From Pseudorhodobacter sp. PARRP1 (GTDB lineage Bacteria > Pseudomonadota > Alphaproteobacteria > Rhodobacterales > Rhodobacteraceae), in contig NKIU01000002.1 of NCBI GenBank assembly GCA_002256245.1, forward strand, positions 496,001-560,000: a stretch of 64,000 nt of DNA, given 5' to 3'. Numbering within the stretch: the stretch's first letter is position 1; every line of letters begins with the position of its first letter. The position numbers and the translations under genes are program-made. Shown here piece by piece: positions 8,043-15,522 of the stretch. Below the pieces are notes generated by a model. The model was given only the letters and a program-made list of their open reading frames with translations, did not search any database and was not told where the DNA came from.

Positions 8043-8408
8043 ATGCGCAAGGTTTTGCTGATCGAGGATGAGGCCAATATCGCCGAGGCGTTGCGGTTTA
8101 TCCTGTCGCGCGATGGGTGGGAGGTCTCGGTGGTATCCGATGGCGCTTTGGCCTTGGCCGAGGTGGCACGGTTGCGCCCCGATCTGGTGATTTTAGACTC
8201 GATGCTGCCGGGGATGAGCGGGCTGGAGATTTTGACGGCCCTGCGCGCTGACCCCGCCAATGCCGCGCTTCCGATCCTGATGCTGACCGCCAAGGGCCAG
8301 TTGCGCGACCGTGAGGCCGCCGAGCGCGCCGGGGTTTCGGCCTTCATGAGCAAGCCCTTCGACAATTCTGAAATCCGCGCCATGGTGCGCGATCTGTTGG
8401 GGGCGTGA
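8043..8408 (+). CDS. single-domain response regulator
   Basis: A 121-residue CheY-like receiver with no output domain. Visible key residues are the acidic pair E8/D9, phospho-acceptor D52 (VILDSMLPG), T82 (LMLTAK) and K104 (MSKP). Its stop overlaps the start of the next gene (TGATG), and the SSF-histidine kinase is two genes on, so it is the likely phosphorylation partner. Without an output domain it must act by protein contact or phosphotransfer. Confidence 0.93.
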   Translation: MRKVLLIEDEANIAEALRFILSRDGWEVSVVSDGALALAEVARLRPDLVILDSMLPGMSGLEILTALRADPANAALPILMLTAKGQLRDREAAERAGVSAFMSKPFDNSEIRAMVRDLLGA

Positions 8409-8662
8409 TGCGGCGCCCGCGCGCTCCGTTGTTTCTGGCCCGCGCGGTTTATCGCCAACGCCGCCTGCGCGACGCAGCCCGCCTGTTGCCGCTGGTGGGG
8501 CTGTTTCTGCTGCTGTTGCCGCTGATGTGGAGCGATGCCGCAGGCGCGGGGCGGCTGGCGGTTTATGTGTTTGCGGTCTGGGCCCTGCTGATCGGCCTTG
8601 CCGCTTACCTGGCCCCGGGCCTTGCCCAACCCGAGGCTGACGCGCAGCCCGAGGATAGTTGA
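8408..8662 (+). CDS. small two-helix membrane protein linked to an SSF-kinase
   Basis: An 84-residue protein with an Arg-rich N-terminus and two hydrophobic helices (about residues 25-43 and 50-70). It overlaps the response regulator stop and the kinase start, so all three are translationally coupled. Small membrane subunits also accompany SSF transporters, for example DUF485/DUF4212 beside acetate permeases. I cannot assign it to either family with certainty. Confidence 0.8.
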   Translation: MRRPRAPLFLARAVYRQRRLRDAARLLPLVGLFLLLLPLMWSDAAGAGRLAVYVFAVWALLIGLAAYLAPGLAQPEADAQPEDS

Positions 8663-11349
8663 TGCCGTTCAATGTGCTGGTGCTGACCTGTCTGGCCTAT
8701 GTGGCAGCGCTGTTTCTGGTGGCGTTCTGGGTGGAACGGCGGGCCTCGCGCGGTGAGATGCGGTTTTTGCGCTCGCCCTTGGTTTATACGCTGTCCTTGT
8801 CAATCTATTGCACGGCCTGGACGTTTTACGGCGCGGTGGGGTCGGCTGCGCGCTCGGGGTTGGAGTTTCTGACGATTTATCTTGGCCCGACGCTGGTGTT
8901 TGTCGGCTGGTGGTGGGTGCTGCGCAAGCTAGTGCGGATCGGGCGGATGCAGCGGGTGACCTCGATTGCCGATCTGATCTCTAGCCGCTATGGCAAGTCG
9001 AACCTGCTGGGCGTGCTGGTGACGGTGATCGCGGTGATCGCGGCCACACCCTATATCGCGCTGCAACTGCAATCGGTGACGCTGTCGTTTTCGGTCTTTG
9101 CGCAAGCCACGCCGGAAACCTGGGCGATGCCCGACCGCGATGCCACCGCGATTTGGGTGGCCGCAGGGCTTGCGCTGTTCACCATCCTGTTCGGCACCCG
9201 CAATCTGGATGCCAAAGAACAGCACCACGGCATCGTCATGGCGATTGCGGCTGAGGCCGTGGTCAAGCTGGTGGCGCTGTTGGCGGTGGGGATTTTCGTG
9301 GTCTGGGGGCTTGGCGGTGGCCCTGTCGCCATGATCAGCCGGATCGAGACCTACACCGATCCGAACTGGGCAATCCAGCCGGGGCGTTGGGGCGGATTGA
9401 TCTTTCTGTCCGCCGCCGCCGTGATCACGCTGCCGCGGATGTTTCAGGTGATCGTGGTCGAGAACAGCGATGAAAGCCACCTTGCCCGCGCGTCGTGGGC
9501 GTTTCCGACCTATCTGTTTCTGATCAGCCTGTTCATTTTGCCGATTGCATTGGTGGGGATGCAGCGGATGCCGCCCGGATCAAACCCCGACATGATGGTG
9601 CTGACGCTGCCGTTGCGCGAAGGGCAGGGTGGCCTTGCGCTGTTGGCCTTCCTTGGCGGCTTTTCGTCGGCCACCTCGATGGTGATTGTCGAGACGATTG
9701 CTTTGGCCACGATGGTGTCCAACCACATCCTGATGCCCGCGTGGTTGCGCTTGCGCCCGCAAGCCGCTGTCACCGGCGATCTGCGGGGCGCGATCCTGCT
9801 GTCGCGGCGGCTGTCGATTGTCGGCGTGCTGGCGCTGGGGTTGGAGTATTTCCGCCTGTCAGGGGGCTCTAGCGCGCTGGCGGCGATTGGCCAGATTGCC
9901 TTTGCCGGGATGGCGCAGGTGCTGCCTGCCATGCTGGGCGGGATCTTCTGGCGCGGTGGCACCAAGTTGGGCGCTGTATTGGGGCTGAGCATCGGCTTTG
10001 CCACCTGGGCCTATACGCTGTTTCTGCCGTCCTTCGGTGCGGGTGCGGTGATCTCGGCCGATGTGCTGCAATACGGGTTGTTCAACCTGCCGTGGCTGCG
10101 CCCGCAGGCGCTGTTTGGCACCGAAGGCATGGACCCGCTGAACCACGCGATCTTCTGGTCACTGGCGCTGAACATCGCGGGCTATGCCGCAGGCTCGCTG
10201 TTGTCGTTTCCCGATCCGGTGGAGCGGATTCAGGGCGCGGCCTTCGTCAACGCCTTTGATGATGAATTGCAGGCCGAACGTTTGGGCTGGACGCATGGGC
10301 AGGCCGAACCCGAGGCGCTTTTGAACATGGCGCAGCGTATTTTGGGCGACGAGGCCGCGATTTCGTTCTTTGAGGCCGAGGCACGCGCGCAAGGCAAGGC
10401 TGGTTTCCTGCCTGATCTGACCCCCGGTTTTCTGGCGGGGCTAGAGCGTAATCTGGCAGGCTCGGTCGGGGCTGCCACCGCGCATGCGATGATCAGCCAG
10501 CTTTTCGGCCGCGCCACGGTGACGGTCGAGGATCTGATGGCGGTGGCCACCGAGGCCGCGCAGATCATGGAATATTCGGCCCGGCTGGAAGACCAGCAGA
10601 CCGAACTTTCCCGCACCGCGCGGCAGTTGCGCGAGGTGAACGAAAAGCTGACCCAACTTTCGGTGCAGAAAGACGCGTTCCTCAGCCAGATCAGCCACGA
10701 GTTGCGCACGCCGATGACCTCGATCCGCGCGTTTTCCGAGATTTTGGCCGATGGCGATCTGCCCGGTCCGCGCGTGGCCGAATACGGCCAGATCATCCAT
10801 ACCGAGGCCCGCCGCCTGACCCGGTTGCTGGATGATCTGCTGGATTTGTCGGTGCTGGAAAACGGTGCGGTGCAGCTTGATCTGGGCCTTGCGCATCTGG
10901 GGCAGATGATCGACCGCGCTTTGGCTGCCGCCTCGCAAACCCGGCCCGAGCGCGCGTTTGACATTCAGCGCGACTACACGGCTGAAGAGATTTTCCTGCG
11001 CACGGATGCCGACAGGCTGGTGCAGGTGTTCATCAACCTGATCTCGAACGCCCGGAAGTATTGCGACGCGACGGCTCCGGTGCTGCGCATCGCGGTGCGG
11101 CAAAAGGGCGGGCGGGTGGTGGTGGATTTCATCGACAACGGTGCGGGCATCGCCAAAGAGGCGCGCGGGCTGATATTTGAGAAATTCGCCCGCCTGACGG
11201 ATGATGCGCGCGCGGGCGGCGCGGGGCTGGGGCTTGCGATCTGCCGCGAGATCATGGCCAATCTGGGCGGCACTGTCAGCTATTTGCCGGGGCAACGCGG
11301 TGCAGGATTTCGCGTCAGCGTGCCGCTGCGGATGGAAAAAACCGCCTGA
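8662..11349 (+). CDS. sodium:solute symporter-histidine kinase fusion sensor (CbrA/CrbS type)
   Basis: An 895-residue membrane sensor. Residues 1 to about 530 form a multi-helix SSF (PutP-like) transporter module, seen in SIYCTAWTFYGAVGSAARSG and FAGMAQVLPAMLGGIFWRGG. A linker follows. HisKA has the phospho-acceptor H679 in SQISHELRTPM. HATPase_c shows NLISNARKYC (N box), DNGAGI (G1) and GAGLGLAIC (G2). ATG at 8662 overlaps the previous stop. Related sensors couple sensing or uptake of small carboxylates or amino acids to gene control; the ligand here is unknown. No receiver is attached, so the separate receiver two genes upstream is the probable target. Confidence 0.93.
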   Translation: MPFNVLVLTCLAYVAALFLVAFWVERRASRGEMRFLRSPLVYTLSLSIYCTAWTFYGAVGSAARSGLEFLTIYLGPTLVFVGWWWVLRKLVRIGRMQRVTSIADLISSRYGKSNLLGVLVTVIAVIAATPYIALQLQSVTLSFSVFAQATPETWAMPDRDATAIWVAAGLALFTILFGTRNLDAKEQHHGIVMAIAAEAVVKLVALLAVGIFVVWGLGGGPVAMISRIETYTDPNWAIQPGRWGGLIFLSAAAVITLPRMFQVIVVENSDESHLARASWAFPTYLFLISLFILPIALVGMQRMPPGSNPDMMVLTLPLREGQGGLALLAFLGGFSSATSMVIVETIALATMVSNHILMPAWLRLRPQAAVTGDLRGAILLSRRLSIVGVLALGLEYFRLSGGSSALAAIGQIAFAGMAQVLPAMLGGIFWRGGTKLGAVLGLSIGFATWAYTLFLPSFGAGAVISADVLQYGLFNLPWLRPQALFGTEGMDPLNHAIFWSLALNIAGYAAGSLLSFPDPVERIQGAAFVNAFDDELQAERLGWTHGQAEPEALLNMAQRILGDEAAISFFEAEARAQGKAGFLPDLTPGFLAGLERNLAGSVGAATAHAMISQLFGRATVTVEDLMAVATEAAQIMEYSARLEDQQTELSRTARQLREVNEKLTQLSVQKDAFLSQISHELRTPMTSIRAFSEILADGDLPGPRVAEYGQIIHTEARRLTRLLDDLLDLSVLENGAVQLDLGLAHLGQMIDRALAAASQTRPERAFDIQRDYTAEEIFLRTDADRLVQVFINLISNARKYCDATAPVLRIAVRQKGGRVVVDFIDNGAGIAKEARGLIFEKFARLTDDARAGGAGLGLAICREIMANLGGTVSYLPGQRGAGFRVSVPLRMEKTA

Positions 11350-11414
11350 TGGTAACCCTTTGTTAGGGGCACCGGCCTAGTCTGCCACAAGGGCGGTCCG
11401 GTCAGGGGAAGCAA

Positions 11415-12377
11415 GTGGCAGAAGCACAGCAAGACAGTGTCATACGGCGCAAAATCGCCGCCGCGCGCGCGCAGATGGCCGAAGGTGGGCCGGGGGCTGA
11501 TCGGGGCTGGCGGCTGGCGCTGGCGCGTGCGGCGCGCGATCGGCTTGGCCTGCCGCTTGAGGTGACGGCGCTTGCCATGCAGCGCGCATCGCTGGCCGAA
11601 TTGCTGGAACTGCCGCCGCATCAGGCGCTGATTGCGGTGCTGCAAGGCCCCGCCGAAGGCATGGGCTTGCTGATCCTGTCGCCGCCCGTGCTTGCCGCGA
11701 TGATTGAAGCGCAGACTTTGGGCAAGGTTGCCACAGCGCCGCTGTCCAGCCGCAAGCCCACCCGCACCGACGCGGCCATGGTCGCGCCGATGCTTGATGC
11801 AGCGTTAGAGGAGTTGGAAGAGGCTTTGGCGCAAGAGGCCGATCTGCACTGGGCGGGCGGCTTTCGCTATGCCAGTTTTCTGGATGATCCACGTCCGCTG
11901 GGCCTGCTGTTGGAAGATATCGACTATCGGGTGATGACGGCGGATCTGTCGCTTGGGCTTGGCGCACGGCAGGGCGCGCTTTTGCTGGCTTTACCGGCAG
12001 AGGGCAAGGGCACGATGCCCACCGCGGCCACCGTCGCAGGGCCGGATGCTGCTGCACAAAGCGGGCAGGTGTTTGCGCAGGCGTTGGCGGCGCAGGTGGA
12101 TGCGGTGACCTGCGTGCTTGATGCCGTGGTCAGCCGTGTGTCGCTGCCGCTGGCGCGGGTGATGGCGCTGAAAGTGGGCGAGGTGATTGCCTTGCCACGC
12201 GCCGCAATTGACCGCATCAGCTTTGAAGGGCTGGATGGCCGCGCGCTGGCGGAAGGGCGGTTGGGGCAAAACCGGGGCATGCGCGCCATTCGTCTGGCAG
12301 GCAGCGATGGCGCAGCACCCCGGTCGGCGGCAGCCACATCTGGCGCCCTGGCCGAGCCTTTGCGCCAAACCGGATAG
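11415..12377 (+). CDS. FliM/FliN-family flagellar switch-like protein
   Basis: A 320-residue protein starting at GTG 11415 behind AGGGGAAG. The C-terminal portion (about residues 232-295) contains VSLPLARVMALKVGEVIALP and a following DGRALAEGRLGQNRG motif typical of the SpoA/FliN C-ring domain. The N-terminal part resembles the FliM middle domain. No other flagellar gene lies in the window, so it is separated from a flagellar cluster. A degenerate CtrA-like site (GTAA-N7-TTAG, 11352-11366) lies 49 bp upstream. It could be the true motor switch protein or a divergent paralogue. Confidence 0.75.
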   Translation: MAEAQQDSVIRRKIAAARAQMAEGGPGADRGWRLALARAARDRLGLPLEVTALAMQRASLAELLELPPHQALIAVLQGPAEGMGLLILSPPVLAAMIEAQTLGKVATAPLSSRKPTRTDAAMVAPMLDAALEELEEALAQEADLHWAGGFRYASFLDDPRPLGLLLEDIDYRVMTADLSLGLGARQGALLLALPAEGKGTMPTAATVAGPDAAAQSGQVFAQALAAQVDAVTCVLDAVVSRVSLPLARVMALKVGEVIALPRAAIDRISFEGLDGRALAEGRLGQNRGMRAIRLAGSDGAAPRSAAATSGALAEPLRQTG

Positions 12378-12399
12378 ACCCGCCCCACCACCACGGCCC

Positions 12400-12442
12400 C
12401 GATTTCTGAGACAGAAATCGTGCCGGAATTTGTGCAAATTCC
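12400..12442. repeat. double-hairpin intergenic palindrome
   Basis: The stem CGATTTCT/AGAAATCG (12400-12420) is followed after 4 bp by GGAATTT/AAATTCC (12425-12442). The same two-stem design with the same 4-bp gap occurs at 38400-38443. Both copies lie between converging genes. There is no T-run, so a classic terminator is not evident. Confidence 0.75.
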
Positions 12443-12536
12443 GCGCGGCGCATCTGCTTGAAGATGTTTCTAAACAATCACTCGCAAGCCTCTGAAACTC
12501 AACACATCTTGCGTTTCATCCGCCTGTGCGGCAGGC

Positions 12537-13439
12537 CTATTCCTTGCCGGCCTCTGCCGCCAAAGCGTCAATCTGTGCGCGCAGGTGTTCCAGACTGTAG
12601 CCAAACGCTGCCGGGGTGGCGATCAGCTCATCCGTGGGTTTGTGCCCCGCGTTCATCAACGCCCAGACCACCGAACAGCGGTTGCCCGATGCACAATAGG
12701 CAAAGACCGGCCCCGTCGCATCTGCCACCACCCGCGCCTGCAGCGCCAGATTCTCCATCGTCAGCGCGCCACTGATCACCGGGTTGGCGACAAACGTCAG
12801 CCCCAACGCCTCGGCCGCAGCCTTGACATGCGGCGTGTGCAGATGGGGGGGGATTTCGCCATCGGGGCGGTTGTCGATGATTGTGGTGTAGCCTGCTGCC
12901 TTGATGGCGGCCAGGTCTTCCAACGCGATCTGCGGCGAGACGGCATAAGTCGGGGTCAGGGCGCGAATATCCATGGTGCTCCTCGGTCGGGCGGCTTTGG
13001 GTCGTGGCAATGCGGGCAGGGCGGCAAGCCATGTCCGCAGCGCGGGTGCCGCGACCATACCGCCCAGCATCGCCAATAGAAAGACCAGACCGCCGCTGCC
13101 ACCAAAACTGAGCGATGCCAGCGCCGGGCCGGGGCAAAGCCCCGCCAAGGCCCACCCCATGCCAAACAGAACCGCGCCGAGTATCAGGGCGCGGTCGATC
13201 TCGCGGCGGGGGGGCGGGGGCAATGTGGCCCCCAGATAAGACCGATCGCGCCTTGCGGCCACGCGCCACGCCACCGCCATCGGCAAGATCGCGCCGCCCA
13301 TCACAAAGGCAAGCGTCGGGTCCCAATCGCCAAACACATCCAGCCAGTTCTGCACTTTTTGGGTGTCCGTCATCCCCGACAGACGCAGTCCCGCGCCAAA
13401 CAAGCCGCCAGACAGCAGCGCTACCGCGTAACGTTGCAT
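12537..13439 (-). CDS. pmpB: PmpB-type YeeE/YedE half-transporter fused to a DUF442/TIGR01244 sulfurtransferase
   Basis: One uninterrupted 300-residue frame. Residues 1 to about 150 match the DUF6691/YedE half (SGGLFGAGLRLSGMTD, GLCPGPALASL), a membrane protein for sulfur-compound transport. Residues 156-300 are a complete DUF442/TIGR01244 rhodanese-like domain with the active-site loop YCASGNRC. At the junction, ATG 12974 has its own Shine-Dalgarno (GAGGAG, 4 bp spacing), so a free 145-residue sulfurtransferase could also be made. The start at 13439 overlaps the pmpA stop (TGATG). In the Xylella/Agrobacterium bigR operon DUF442 is fused to the persulfide dioxygenase instead. Confidence 0.85.
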   Translation of the reverse strand: MQRYAVALLSGGLFGAGLRLSGMTDTQKVQNWLDVFGDWDPTLAFVMGGAILPMAVAWRVAARRDRSYLGATLPPPPRREIDRALILGAVLFGMGWALAGLCPGPALASLSFGGSGGLVFLLAMLGGMVAAPALRTWLAALPALPRPKAARPRSTMDIRALTPTYAVSPQIALEDLAAIKAAGYTTIIDNRPDGEIPPHLHTPHVKAAAEALGLTFVANPVISGALTMENLALQARVVADATGPVFAYCASGNRCSVVWALMNAGHKPTDELIATPAAFGYSLEHLRAQIDALAAEAGKE

Positions 13440-13870
13440 CAGATCCAGCCCGCCAGATGCCGCAGCACCAGCATGGTGACGCCGCCCGCCAGCACATAAA
13501 CCATGCTCGCGATGATCCCGCGCAGCGACAGCCGGGATATGCCACACACCCCGTGGCCCGAGGTGCAGCCATTGCCAAGCCGTGTGCCCAGCCCCACCAG
13601 AAGCCCGGCGCTGGCGATCACCCGCCAGTCCGAGGTCAGATGCGTAGCACCGCCGATCCACAGCCACATCACGCAGGGCACGCCGACCAACCCGGCCAGA
13701 AACACCAGCCGCTCGGCCCTGTTATCCGCGCCCGAGCCATCGACCAGCTCGCCGATGATCCCCGACGCCCCCATGATGCGGCCATTGAACAAAAGGTAGA
13801 TCGCCGCCGCGCCGCCAATCATCAGCCCGCCCGCAAAGCCCCACAGCCAATCCTGCATCTCAAAGCCCAT
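13439..13870 (-). CDS. pmpA: PmpA-type YeeE/YedE half-transporter
   Basis: A 143-residue membrane protein with about four helices and the family signature GNGCTSGHGVCGISRLS around residues 100-116, whose cysteines handle sulfur species in YeeE-type thiosulfate/sulfur transporters. It overlaps the dioxygenase by 11 bp upstream and pmpB downstream. An alternative start at 13858 would avoid the upstream overlap; neither start has a convincing Shine-Dalgarno. With PmpB it should form the two-part channel of a persulfide/sulfide detoxification system. Confidence 0.88.
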   Translation of the reverse strand: MGFEMQDWLWGFAGGLMIGGAAAIYLLFNGRIMGASGIIGELVDGSGADNRAERLVFLAGLVGVPCVMWLWIGGATHLTSDWRVIASAGLLVGLGTRLGNGCTSGHGVCGISRLSLRGIIASMVYVLAGGVTMLVLRHLAGWI

Positions 13871-14723
13871 TCAGCGGCACCTTAAGATACGACAGCCCGT
13901 TATCCTCGGGCTCGGGCATCTGCCCCGCGCGCATGTTGATCTGCAACGACGGTATGATCAGGCGCGGCATCGCCAGTGTGGCATCGCGCGCTTCGCGCAG
14001 CGCCACGAAATCCGCGCGGCTGCGCCCGCTGCCGATATGCACGTTCAGCGCCTTTTGCGCGCCCACCGTCGATTCCCACGCGAAAGTGTCGCGCCCCGGC
14101 GCTTTGTAATCATGCCCGACGAAAATCCGCGTGGCGTCGGGCAATGCCAGAATGCGCTGGACGGAATCGAACATCACCGCGGCCGACCCTCCCGGAAAAT
14201 CGCAGCGCGCCGTGCCGAAATCGGGCATGAACAGCGTGTCACCGACAAAGGCCGCATCGCCCGCCACATAGCTGAGGCAGGCCGGCGTGTGGCCGGGCGT
14301 GTGCATCACATCGACGCGCATTTGCCCCACCATCAGGCTGTCGCCGTCGCGGAACAGCCTGTCAAACTGGCTGCCGTCACGGGCAAAGCGGGTGCCCTCG
14401 TTGAACACCTTGCCAAAGGTTTCCTGCACCACCGTGATCTGATCGCCAATGCCGATTTTGCCGCCCAAAGCCTCTTGGATATAAGGTGCAGCCGAGAGGT
14501 GGTCGGCGTGGACATGGGTTTCCAAAATCCATTGCAGATCAAGGTCTTCGGCGCGGATATAGCCGATCACCGCATCGGCAGAGCGGGTGTCGGTGCGCCC
14601 CGAGGCATAGTCGAAATCCAACACGGAATCGACGACGGCACAGGCGCGGCCAGCCGGTTCGCGCAACAGGTAAGTGATGGTGTTGGTGGCTTCATCGAAA
14701 AACGCGTGAACGTCGGGGTGCAT
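13860..14723 (-). CDS. ETHE1-like persulfide dioxygenase (metallo-beta-lactamase fold)
   Basis: A 287-residue MBL-fold protein. Metal motif T-H70-V-H72-A-D74-H75 is followed by HTPGHTPACLSY and GDTLFMPDFGTARCDFPGG, the pattern of ETHE1/Blh persulfide dioxygenases that oxidise glutathione persulfide to sulfite. GAGGAG lies 6 bp before ATG. It is the first gene of the operon with pmpA and the pmpB-DUF442 fusion. A perfect FNR box lies 85 bp upstream of its start codon. Confidence 0.92.
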   Translation of the reverse strand: MHPDVHAFFDEATNTITYLLREPAGRACAVVDSVLDFDYASGRTDTRSADAVIGYIRAEDLDLQWILETHVHADHLSAAPYIQEALGGKIGIGDQITVVQETFGKVFNEGTRFARDGSQFDRLFRDGDSLMVGQMRVDVMHTPGHTPACLSYVAGDAAFVGDTLFMPDFGTARCDFPGGSAAVMFDSVQRILALPDATRIFVGHDYKAPGRDTFAWESTVGAQKALNVHIGSGRSRADFVALREARDATLAMPRLIIPSLQINMRAGQMPEPEDNGLSYLKVPLNGL

Positions 14724-14807
14724 CGCAAACTCCTCGGTCGGGTTGCCGCCAAGATAGGCGCTGTGCGCTTACATCACAATATCGGAATGTATTTTGCAGG
14801 GCGTCAG

Positions 14808-14821
14808 TTGATTTGCATCAA
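14808..14821. promoter_or_regulatory. FNR/FnrL binding site
   Basis: TTGATTTGCATCAA is an exact match to the FNR consensus TTGAT-N4-ATCAA. It lies in the divergent region between the persulfide dioxygenase (minus) and the DksA-like gene (plus). A TATTGT hexamer on the minus strand (14781-14776) would be a -10 that places the box near -44, a class II activating position for the sulfur operon. Confidence 0.75.
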
Positions 14822-14874
14822 CGACCCTCGGCGCTGTGCGGCTTAGGGTCAGCGCAGTTACGAAAGGACAGCGC

Positions 14875-15204
14875 ATGATCTCGGAGACCGACCACAAGGC
14901 GCAGTTGCAGCACCGATTGCAGGCCTTGACGCAGCGCTTGAACGGCATCTCGACCGCGCTTGACGCGCCGCACGCGCAAGATTGGGAAGACAATGCCACC
15001 GAGCGCGAGGGCGATGAGGTGCTTGAGGGCATCGGCCACGCGGGCGTTGCGGAAATCCGGCGGATCGAGGCCGCTTTGGCGCGCATCGCGGCGGGCGCAT
15101 ATGGCGTTTGCGTGCGCTGTGGCGCGGCCATCCCGGCGGCTCGGCTGGATGTGCTGCCCGACACACCCTTCTGCCCCACCTGTGCAGCCGAGGAGACAAA
15201 ATGA
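14875..15204 (+). CDS. DksA/TraR-family zinc-finger protein
   Basis: A 109-residue protein with an N-terminal helical coiled-coil region and a C-terminal C4 zinc finger (CVRCG near residue 80 and FCPTC near residue 101). This is the layout of short TraR/DksA-like proteins that act in the RNA polymerase secondary channel. Starts at ATG 14875 behind AAAGGA. It is shorter than housekeeping DksA (about 150 residues). The FNR box upstream and the coupled small ORF suggest a condition-specific role. Confidence 0.88.
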   Translation: MISETDHKAQLQHRLQALTQRLNGISTALDAPHAQDWEDNATEREGDEVLEGIGHAGVAEIRRIEAALARIAAGAYGVCVRCGAAIPAARLDVLPDTPFCPTCAAEETK

Positions 15205-15416
15205 TGACAGCCCACGTGATGAACTCTGTGTCGAGCGAGGTGCTGACGGCGACGCTGTCGGCGGAATCGGCCGCTTTAACCCTGCTGCTGGCAGAAATGC
15301 GCGCGCTCAGCGCGGTGATGCCGGGGGTAATGCCGGGCGTCGTGGCCCCCATAGCCTTGGCAACAGCCCCGACGCTTACCGCTGACGAGGCCCAATTTGA
15401 CAACATGCCGGTCTGA
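15201..15416 (+). CDS. small hypothetical protein coupled to the DksA-like gene
   Basis: A 71-residue protein whose ATG overlaps the DksA-like stop (ATGA) with GGAG just upstream. It is rich in Ala, Met, Leu and Val with repeated VMPG motifs, and could contain one amphipathic or membrane-interacting helix. I recognise no family. The tight coupling argues that it is real and functionally linked to its neighbour. Confidence 0.6.
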   Translation: MMTAHVMNSVSSEVLTATLSAESAALTLLLAEMRALSAVMPGVMPGVVAPIALATAPTLTADEAQFDNMPV

Positions 15417-15522
15417 CTCCGGCTGATCGCAAAAGCGCCCGCCCGCCGCAGCGCGCAGGTTGCCATTGCCAATGCTGCCGCATCGCCGCTTAATGCAGAT
15501 GTGGTTTGGTGGAGCGGCGGAT

